Origin: an uncultured Saprospiraceae bacterium
Lineage (GTDB): Bacteria; Bacteroidota; Bacteroidia; Chitinophagales; Saprospiraceae
DNA: 41,349 nt
Assembly (NCBI GenBank): GCA_937973945.1
Contig: CALJIY010000135.1
Location: forward strand, 1-41,349
Direction of reading: 5' to 3'
Positions 34,976 to 41,349 of this stretch are shown here, one piece after another. The notes below the pieces were generated by a model, which had not been told where the DNA came from, made no database searches, and saw nothing but the letters and a program-made list of their open reading frames with translations. The translations under genes and the position numbers were made by a program. The number at the start of each line of letters is the position of its first letter. Positions within the stretch are counted from its first letter, which is position 1.

Positions 34976-36319
34976 ATGAAGACCTATTCTGACTTTAAGG
35001 ATATTCTCTTTGGAGTGATTTTAGTTCTGTTTTTGTGTGTCAGTTGTGAAATTGAAAGGATTGAGAATGACATCGGTTCCACTGACTTAAGAGCAAGTGC
35101 TCGTACTACAGAACAAGTATTTACTTTCAAAGGGAATGTCTATGAAGCTTTAGATTATGGTAGTTGTTCAGACTATCGTGATAAAGTACCAATAACAAAA
35201 GCTCGGGTGGAATTAGCTGATTTTGACTTATTAGTCATCACTAATACACATGGAGAATTTACATTAAAACTACCCATGAGTAAGTTAATAGAAACTTATG
35301 GACAAGAAGCACTTACTGGATCACACCAGTTTCGCTTTAATGTAAAAAAAGAAGGATATATTGAAAGTATCCTGACTTACGATTACGATTCCTTTTATGA
35401 AGGAGCATCAGAGACGGGATATGCCTCTAATTTTATGGCGGTTGATTTCCCCTTAACTCCTAGATCCGAACATCAAACCGTAACAGCAGATGGTGGTGTT
35501 TTTAGGTTTGGAAATATCGTAGCTACTGTTCCTGCTGGTGCAGTATCGGAAGACACCCCATTTTCGGTTACGAAAATTGCAAGAGATGAATTCAAAGGAA
35601 ATAGTAATAAGCGCTTACACTACGGCGTACGGGAAACCGAATTAGAAAGAATAGAGGTATATCCTATGACGCTTGAATTTAACGAGCCCATTACCATTAC
35701 TTTTGAGACAAGCGGGCTCATCAAAGATGATCGCTTAGAAGTTACCGTGTTAAATGAGCAAGAGAATATTTGGATGGATGAAGCAATTAACTTCCAACGA
35801 TCAAATAACTCCATGAGTTTTTCAACACAAATGGGAGGTACTTGTAAATGTTCGGTATACTTAGCTAATCATAACTGTGAGATTATTTCAGATGAAATGA
35901 TGATCGATTCTCGAGAACGTTCTTCGGCTTCAAATTGTGCTTGTTCAAGCGCTATGCCTATTCGTGTAAGTTCCAGTAAATTATTACGGGAAGAGATTGA
36001 ATTTGGTCGTGAAATCAGTGATGAATTAGCGCGAGAAATAGTATATCAAGTTCGTAGATCAGGTAACATTCCTAGTGCTAACACCAGTTGCAATTTTGAT
36101 GGGAAGCGATTATACTATTACAATGTTTCTTGTCCTGTAGAAATGACCTTAGATCAATGTCAAACAGTAGATATGGATTTTGATCAGCGGACGAGAGTAT
36201 TAAAAGGAAATGTGTATGGTGTAGATATTGTTTATCGTTTTTCTTATACCTATGATGTTGCAAATACCTTAGGAAAATGTGCTACTACTACTGCCTGTCA
36301 CCAAGGGTGTCATGGTTAA
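34976..36319 (+). CDS. Cys-rich lipoprotein with regulatory-like and ZU5-like beta domains
   Basis: 447 residues. A lipoprotein signal ends in the lipobox LCVSC at about residue 24, so it is likely anchored in the membrane. Residues about 45-150 look like a carboxypeptidase-regulatory-type beta-sandwich (VPITKARVELADFDLLVITNTHGEFTLKLP). Residues about 165-285 resemble a ZU5 domain (GGVFRFGNIVATVPAGAVSEDTPFSVTKI). The last 160 residues are rich in Cys (GTCKCSVYLANHNC; NCACSS; CQTVD; CATTTACHQGCHG). This would suit disulfide bonds or metal binding at the cell surface. I do not recognise a function. It is followed by a strong terminator. Confidence 0.6.
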   Translation: MKTYSDFKDILFGVILVLFLCVSCEIERIENDIGSTDLRASARTTEQVFTFKGNVYEALDYGSCSDYRDKVPITKARVELADFDLLVITNTHGEFTLKLPMSKLIETYGQEALTGSHQFRFNVKKEGYIESILTYDYDSFYEGASETGYASNFMAVDFPLTPRSEHQTVTADGGVFRFGNIVATVPAGAVSEDTPFSVTKIARDEFKGNSNKRLHYGVRETELERIEVYPMTLEFNEPITITFETSGLIKDDRLEVTVLNEQENIWMDEAINFQRSNNSMSFSTQMGGTCKCSVYLANHNCEIISDEMMIDSRERSSASNCACSSAMPIRVSSSKLLREEIEFGREISDELAREIVYQVRRSGNIPSANTSCNFDGKRLYYYNVSCPVEMTLDQCQTVDMDFDQRTRVLKGNVYGVDIVYRFSYTYDVANTLGKCATTTACHQGCHG

Positions 36320-36409
36320 CTACTAGATTAGAAAGACCAGAGCAAATTTGCTCTATTAATTACTGTACTATAGAGTAAAAAATTAGGAACATTTTTTAAT
36401 AAAGTCTAT

Positions 36410-36448
36410 AATAGCCAACTATCAATAAATGATAGTTGGCTATTTTTG
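36410..36448 (+). terminator. Rho-independent terminator
   Basis: ATAGCCAACTATCA and TGATAGTTGGCTAT form a perfect 14-bp stem (15 with the flanking A-T pair) around a 5-base loop (ATAAA). TTTTTG follows directly. It lies 90 bases after the Cys-rich lipoprotein gene and just before the 3' end of the convergent DinB-family gene. Confidence 0.9.
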
Positions 36449-36487
36449 TTTAAGCACTTATCAAAAAAAGTCTATTTATTTATTATT

Positions 36488-36991
36488 TTAAAAAGCAGCA
36501 TTTTCTCTAGAAAAATATAATAGATCCGTACTCGGCACCTCCTTCTTCAACCCCAATTGTCTCGCTAGGGTAATCAACTGACCTCGATGATAAGTGGAAT
36601 GGTTCGTACAGTGTTGTATCATTACCTTTGGAGTCATTTTCCATGAAGTACCATCCCAAGTGTGATAAGATAAAGTTTGATTAAAAAAGTCCTCCTCTTG
36701 TTGATCTACAAATGTTATAAACTGCTTAGAGGTATGCAACAAGCTATTAAGCAACTCCTGCGTGCTTGGAAAATCATCCTCTACCTTTTTATTATTAGCA
36801 GGATTCTGTGAGAGTCTTGCCAACCAGCTTTTCTCTGCGCTATGGATGTGTAATAAGGTCTTTCGAATAGAGGGAAAACTATTCTCTATATGAGCGCTTA
36901 ATATGTCTTCTGACTTATCAGATAAAAAGAGCGCTATTTTTGTATTTGCCCAAAAATTATATTGGCAATAGTAAGTTAAAGTGTCTTTCAT
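36488..36991 (-). CDS. DinB-family protein (putative metal-dependent hydrolase/transferase fold)
   Basis: 167 residues from the ATG at 36991. The track start at 37027 adds 12 residues ahead of MKDTLTYYCQYNFWANTKIALFL, the usual DinB N-terminus. The four-helix-bundle metal ligands are visible: HIHSAEKSWL near 45 and IQHCTNHSTYHRGQLITLARQLG near 128-150, with the typical NHSTYHRGQ. DinB-like proteins include thiol transferases and many of unknown function, so no substrate is assigned. It is the only - strand gene here, runs convergent with the lipoprotein gene and is not part of the EPS operon. Confidence 0.88.
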   Translation of the reverse strand: MKDTLTYYCQYNFWANTKIALFLSDKSEDILSAHIENSFPSIRKTLLHIHSAEKSWLARLSQNPANNKKVEDDFPSTQELLNSLLHTSKQFITFVDQQEEDFFNQTLSYHTWDGTSWKMTPKVMIQHCTNHSTYHRGQLITLARQLGLKKEVPSTDLLYFSRENAAF

Positions 36992-37237
36992 TTTGTATGC
37001 AATTAGGTTATAAAGCGAAGTTAGCAAAAATATTGAAGCCTAGTAATAGCGTTTCTAAATTCACTAAGAACGAGCTTATTTAGACCTGTTAAAAATTAGA
37101 TTTTAAATAGAACACATTACTAAAATTAATTGTTTGAATAGCTTGGTTGAGATAGCTTTGCTTACTAGACTATATGCCATAGCTCCTTAACTTAAATAAT
37201 ATACTCCCGATTCAAATCTTAAAACAACGTACGCAGC

Positions 37238-38374
37238 ATGATTAGAAAAATACTATTGGCTATATTAGGATTGTTATTCGTATTTGGTGCGGTAACCATT
37301 GCCAAACGAACAATAGCCAATAAAAAAGAATGGAAACCCAAAAAGGAAAAGAAATTAGCGACGGGTGCTTTTGTAGAAATTGTCAAAAATACTAGTACGC
37401 CTATTAACATTACCACATCTGGTAATCTGACCGCTAAGAATCGGGTAGATTTGTTTGCCGAGGTACAAGGTATTTTTAATAATAGTGCCCGCGCTTTCAA
37501 AGCTGGTACCTGGTACAAGAAAGGAGATGTATTACTAGAATTAGATAAGAAAGAAGAATTGATTGCTTTAAAAGCACAGAAAAGTAGCTTTTACAATCAA
37601 TTGGTTTTATTAATTCCGGACTTACGCTTAGATTATCCAGCAGCTATTACAAAATGGGATGCCTATGTCCGAGACTTCGATGTCAACAGATCCTTGAAAA
37701 GCTTACCTGAACCAGAGAGTGAAAAAGAGAAATTATTCTTAGCTGGCAGAAATATTTACACGGCATTTTATAATGTCCAAAATTTAGAGACGCAACTACA
37801 AAACTATACGATACGTGCGCCTTTCTCTGGTGTATTGACCGAAGCCTTGGTGAATCCTGGCGCATTGATCCGACCTGGACAAAAGCTAGGGGAGTTTATA
37901 GATCAAAGTGTATACGAATTAGAGGTAGCTGTTAATACGGCTTATGGGGAACTCTTAGGAATTGGTAAAAAAGTAGAGCTACACAATGTCGAGAAAACCA
38001 AAAAATGGACAGGTAAAGTCGTGCGAGTGAATAGTTTAGTGGACCCAGCTTCTCAGACCATTCCGACTTTCATTCAAGTAGCCGGCAAGACCTTAAAAGA
38101 AGGCATGTATTTAGAGGCAGAAATTACTGCTAAAGAGGAGCAAAACACCTATGAAATTAATCGAAAGTTATTAGTAGAGAATGATAAAGTCTTCATTGTC
38201 AGAGATTCTATTTTAGATTTAGTGACGGTCGATCCAATTTTCTTTAAAGAAAGCACAGCCGTTGTTAAAGGCTTGGAAGATGGTATGCAGATTTTATCGA
38301 AAGCCATTCCTAGTGCATATATAGGTATGAAAGTGAAGATTTTTTCAGAGGAGCAAACTGCTTTGAGTAATTAA
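37238..38374 (+). CDS. RND efflux periplasmic adaptor subunit (membrane fusion protein)
   Basis: 378 residues. An N-terminal membrane anchor (ILLAILGLLFVFGAVTIA) is followed by the first half of a barrel-sandwich/lipoyl motif, VDLFAEVQGIFNNSARAFKAGTWYKKGDVLLELD near 68-102. A shortened coiled-coil hairpin comes next, then the second lipoyl half, TIRAPFSGVLTEALVNPGALIRPGQKLGEFID near 192-222, and the beta-barrel and membrane-proximal domains. It couples the inner-membrane pump to an outer-membrane channel. The permease follows 102 bases later. No TolC-like gene is in the window. Confidence 0.9.
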   Translation: MIRKILLAILGLLFVFGAVTIAKRTIANKKEWKPKKEKKLATGAFVEIVKNTSTPINITTSGNLTAKNRVDLFAEVQGIFNNSARAFKAGTWYKKGDVLLELDKKEELIALKAQKSSFYNQLVLLIPDLRLDYPAAITKWDAYVRDFDVNRSLKSLPEPESEKEKLFLAGRNIYTAFYNVQNLETQLQNYTIRAPFSGVLTEALVNPGALIRPGQKLGEFIDQSVYELEVAVNTAYGELLGIGKKVELHNVEKTKKWTGKVVRVNSLVDPASQTIPTFIQVAGKTLKEGMYLEAEITAKEEQNTYEINRKLLVENDKVFIVRDSILDLVTVDPIFFKESTAVVKGLEDGMQILSKAIPSAYIGMKVKIFSEEQTALSN

Positions 38375-38476
38375 AAATTACTGGTCCAAAAACATGGCTC
38401 ATCAACGTCATAAGTCTGACTTCTGACAGTCTGCCGTAAGGCAGGAAAACGGTCTGACTTTTTAAAGAATGAATTT
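38375..38476. repeat. Spacer with a small hairpin and GTCTGAC repeats
   Basis: The 102 bases between adaptor and permease contain two copies of GTCTGACTT flanking CTGCC-GTAA-GGCAG (38431-38444), a 5-bp stem with a tetraloop. It is small and without a T-tract. It may be a REP-like intercistronic element or simply chance. Confidence 0.25.
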
Positions 38477-41349
38477 ATGAGAAATATAATAGCCTATTTT
38501 ATAAAATTTCCAGTAGCAGTTAATGTTATTTTAGTCGCCATATTCATCTTCGGCTTGGGTGGCCTATCTAGGATGAATTTTTCCTTATATCCACAATTCC
38601 CAAATAAGGTTATTACGATTAACATTGCCTACCCCGGAGCTTCTCCAACAGAAATGGAAGAAGGAATTGTTTTAAGGATAGAAGATAATTTAAAAGGCAT
38701 TGTTGGGATAGATCGAGTGGTCTCTAAATCCTCTGAAAATTCCGCCTTGATTACCATTGAGACTTTTGAGGAGTATGATATTAATGACATGTTGCAGGAG
38801 GTGAAAAATGCGGTCGATCGAGTCCCTTCTTTTCCAGTGGATATGGAACCCCCTATTATATCCAAACGAGAAAATTTAAATGAAGTCATTAGTTTGGCAT
38901 TGAGTGGGACAGATGTGCCTTTACAAACTTTAAAGCAGATTTCTTATGAGGTAGAAGATGATATTCGAAATATGGAAGGGATTTCCCAAGTAGCTATTAC
39001 TGGTTTTCCACAGGAAGAAATAGAAATTGCGGTCAGAGAAAATGATTTACGTTCTAAAAACCTAACCTTTACAGAGGTAGCGACTGCGGTAGCTCGAGCT
39101 AATATATTAGCGACGGGTGGTAATATCAAAACAAAGGAGGAAGACTATTTGATTCGTGCCACCAATCGCGCTTACTATGCGGATGAATTGGATTATATAG
39201 TGGTGCGGGCAGAACAGGGCGGCAATATGATTCGATTAAAAGATGTAGCAACGGTTCGAGATAAATGGTCAGAAAATCCAGATAGAATTTATTTTAATGG
39301 AGAACCCGCTGTACAAGTTAGGGTGCAAACCACCAATGATGAAGAGTATCTTGGGGCCTCCACTACTATGAAGGAATATGTACAGAAATTCAATGCGCAA
39401 AGAGATAATGTTCAACTAAATATTACTTCTGATCGATCAATCGATTTACGAGATCGGACTAGAATTTTAAGTGAAAACGGCTTGTTTGGAATTTTTCTAG
39501 TTTTGATTTTATTGTCAATTTTCCTCAAGCCTAGTTTGGCTTTTTGGGTAGCATTCGGATTGCCCGTTTCTTTCTTAGGAATGTTTATTCTGGTCCCTGG
39601 TTTAGTTACCCTCAACTTTATGTCCCTCTTTGGGATGATCGTTGTGATTGGTATTTTGGTAGATGATGGTATCGTAATTGGAGAAAATATTTATGCGCAT
39701 TACGAGATGGGGAAAACGCCGACGCAGGCAGCTATTGATGGAACTTTGGAAGTTTCCACCGCCATTATTTCCGCCATTTTAACAACGGTTGTTGCCTTTT
39801 CCACCTTCTTTTTTTTAGAAGGGCGTTTTGGTGATTTCTATTATGAGGTAGCGGTAGTCGTAGTGGTGACCCTACTCTTCTCTCTTTTTGAAGCACTTGT
39901 TATTTTACCTGCCCATATTTCTCATTCTAGGGCGTTAAAAAAAGGATCACAAAACTTTTTGCTCAACAAATGGGCTGATAAAGGGATCAATTGGGTCCGA
40001 GATCGTTTATACTCTCCTGTCCTTCGTTTCTTTTTAACTTATCGAATTTTTGCTTTTTGTATTCCACTAGGTTTATTGATTATGACTTTTGGTGCTATTG
40101 GTGGAGGAGTCATTGGTGTCTCGTTTTTTCCACCTTTTTCTAGCGATAGGGTCACGATCAAATTAAGTATGCCAGAAGGAACGAGTGAAGATATTACGGT
40201 ATCTATTATGGAGCGAATTGAGCAAGCTGCCTTAGCTGTAAACGAAGAATATAAAGACAAGCAGTCAGGTGGAAAATCGGTTATCCAAAACATGGTTAGA
40301 CGAATTGGCCCAGGTATTTCTAATGCTACTTTAGAATTAAATTTATTACCAGGCCAGCAACGAGATTTCCCTTCCAATGTAATCGCCAATGCAGTAGAGG
40401 AACAAGCAGGCCCTATCTATGGGGCAGAGCAATTAACCTTTGGCGCAGGCAGAAATTTTGGTGGACAACCTGTTTCTATCTCTCTAACAGGTAGTAATAT
40501 CCAAGAATTAAAAGGCGCCAAAGATGCCTTAAAAGAAGCTTTTAAAGAGAATCCAAGATTAAAAGATATTACGGATAATGATCCTGCTGGCATCAAAGAA
40601 ATCGAATTAAAATTAAAAGAAAATGCCTACTTATTAGGGCTGAATTTAAATAGTGTGATGTCTCAAGTACGGGCAGGATTTTTCGGACAAGCCGTACAAC
40701 GTTTTCAGAGAGGAAGAGATGAAATACGGGTATGGGTTCGGTATGACAGATCGGAGCGAGCCTCTATTAAAAACTTGGATGATATGTGGATCGTGACCCC
40801 TACAAGAGAACGGGTTCCCTTATCAGAAATCGCAGAATATTCCATTGAACGGGGGGAGGTATCCATCAATCATTTGAATGGTATCCGAGAAATAAAAGTG
40901 GAGTCAGACTTAAAGGATTCGGACGATAGTTCGGTAGAAATTATGGCGATGGTACAAAATGAAATCATGCCTGAAATTTTGGCGCGCTACCCTACCGTCA
41001 AACCCTTATACGAAGGACAAAGTAGAGAAACGGCAAAAATTGGTCGTTCCTTCCGATCTATTTTACCCGTCGTATTTTTCTTAATGTATGCGATTATTGC
41101 TTTTTCTTTTCGCTCCTATAGTCAACCCTTATTACTATTTTTATTATTGCCTTTTAGTTTGGTAGGTGTTGCTTGGGGACATTGGCTACATGGCTTTCCA
41201 CTGAGTATGTTGTCTACCTTAGGCGTCATTGCTTTAATTGGTATCTTAGTCAATGATGGGCTGGTCTTAGTGAGTAAATTTAATGTATTTCTAAAGCAAG
41301 GCTTACCCTTTAAGGATGCCTTGTATGAAGCGGGACGTTCTCGTTTTCG
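38477..41349 (+). CDS. RND efflux transporter permease subunit (3' truncated by the window)
   Basis: The frame is open from the ATG at 38477 to the window end: 957 codons plus two bases. The family length is about 1000-1050, so only the last part is missing. It is absent from the ORF track because no stop is reached. The N-terminus MRNIIAYFIKFPVAVNVILVAIF is the first helix. YPGASPTEMEEGIVLRIEDNLKGI near 53 is the porter-domain start. The fourth-helix signature GILVDDGIVIGENIY near 393 carries the DD proton-relay pair. The second half repeats the pattern, with LGVIALIGILVNDGLVLVSKF near 914. With the adaptor it forms a drug, metal or lipid efflux pump of unknown substrate. Confidence 0.92.
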   Translation, partial: MRNIIAYFIKFPVAVNVILVAIFIFGLGGLSRMNFSLYPQFPNKVITINIAYPGASPTEMEEGIVLRIEDNLKGIVGIDRVVSKSSENSALITIETFEEYDINDMLQEVKNAVDRVPSFPVDMEPPIISKRENLNEVISLALSGTDVPLQTLKQISYEVEDDIRNMEGISQVAITGFPQEEIEIAVRENDLRSKNLTFTEVATAVARANILATGGNIKTKEEDYLIRATNRAYYADELDYIVVRAEQGGNMIRLKDVATVRDKWSENPDRIYFNGEPAVQVRVQTTNDEEYLGASTTMKEYVQKFNAQRDNVQLNITSDRSIDLRDRTRILSENGLFGIFLVLILLSIFLKPSLAFWVAFGLPVSFLGMFILVPGLVTLNFMSLFGMIVVIGILVDDGIVIGENIYAHYEMGKTPTQAAIDGTLEVSTAIISAILTTVVAFSTFFFLEGRFGDFYYEVAVVVVVTLLFSLFEALVILPAHISHSRALKKGSQNFLLNKWADKGINWVRDRLYSPVLRFFLTYRIFAFCIPLGLLIMTFGAIGGGVIGVSFFPPFSSDRVTIKLSMPEGTSEDITVSIMERIEQAALAVNEEYKDKQSGGKSVIQNMVRRIGPGISNATLELNLLPGQQRDFPSNVIANAVEEQAGPIYGAEQLTFGAGRNFGGQPVSISLTGSNIQELKGAKDALKEAFKENPRLKDITDNDPAGIKEIELKLKENAYLLGLNLNSVMSQVRAGFFGQAVQRFQRGRDEIRVWVRYDRSERASIKNLDDMWIVTPTRERVPLSEIAEYSIERGEVSINHLNGIREIKVESDLKDSDDSSVEIMAMVQNEIMPEILARYPTVKPLYEGQSRETAKIGRSFRSILPVVFFLMYAIIAFSFRSYSQPLLLFLLLPFSLVGVAWGHWLHGFPLSMLSTLGVIALIGILVNDGLVLVSKFNVFLKQGLPFKDALYEAGRSRF

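Noticed and set aside
37054-37084. Second copy of the palindromic element
   Set aside because: Only a 12-base shared core (GAGCTTATTTAG) and 7-base inverted ends are seen; too little to annotate as a repeat copy from this window alone.
40039-40389. 116-residue - strand frame inside the RND permease gene
   Set aside because: The RND permease is clear on the + strand across this stretch; this is an antisense shadow.
1-41349. CRISPR arrays, tRNA/rRNA genes, transposases, integrases or phage genes
   Set aside because: I looked for regularly spaced repeats, cloverleaf-type GC-rich blocks and DDE or recombinase motifs and saw none.

Overview
The window is AT-rich DNA that most likely comes from a member of the Bacteroidota. 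The evidence is a type IX secretion (T9SS) C-terminal sorting domain, choice-of-anchor D-like and 3-coathanger-like segments in a secreted protein, an almost complete lack of Shine-Dalgarno sequences, and a LytTR/DinB/RND gene repertoire typical of the phylum. A Saprospiria-like or other marine or aquatic lineage is my guess only. I saw no rRNA, tRNA, CRISPR array, transposase or prophage gene.

Layout. (1) 1-114 is the 3' end of a LytTR-type DNA-binding protein, followed by a 457-base leader with two small hairpins. (2) 572-27612 is a run of about 21 genes, all on the + strand and mostly tightly spaced or overlapping: a Wzx/Wzy-type exopolysaccharide (EPS) locus. It opens with a PHP-type tyrosine phosphatase. 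Next comes a module of DUF4956 membrane protein, divergent CotH-like protein, VTC-type polyphosphate polymerase-like protein and canonical CotH kinase-like protein. The outer-membrane export lipoprotein (Wza type) and the tyrosine autokinase (Wzc type) follow, then a flippase, a sulfotransferase, a Wzy-like polymerase, seven glycosyltransferases, a WcaF-like acetyltransferase, a CDP-tyvelose/paratose epimerase-like enzyme, a WcaJ-type initiating transferase, a GT39-like membrane transferase and a second sulfotransferase. (3) 27967-34498 holds a 1454-residue T9SS-secreted mosaic protein and two adjacent genes that together look like a split YjbH. (4) 34499-36450 has a 148-base imperfect palindrome, a Cys-rich lipoprotein with a ZU5-like segment, and a clear intrinsic terminator. 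(5) 36488-41349 has a DinB-family gene on the - strand, then an RND efflux adaptor and a permease cut by the window end.

How it works together (inference). The WcaJ-like enzyme loads the first sugar phosphate on undecaprenyl phosphate. The glycosyltransferases extend the repeat unit, and the WcaF-like enzyme and two sulfotransferases would decorate it. The flippase and Wzy-like protein translocate and polymerise it, and Wza/Wzc export it under control of tyrosine phosphorylation and the PHP phosphatase. YjbH-like barrels and the T9SS protein could act at the surface or in the matrix. The CotH/VTC/DUF4956 module suggests an extra phosphorylation or polyphosphate step tied to this polymer.

The most notable observations are as follows. 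The first sulfotransferase has its PAPS-binding N-terminus in a frame separated from its ATG by an A9 tract. A CotH/VTC/DUF4956 phospho-module sits inside an EPS operon, and one of its CotH-like proteins lacks the WDFD motif. yjbH is split into two genes. A 148-base palindromic, MITE-like element lies downstream of the second yjbH-like gene.
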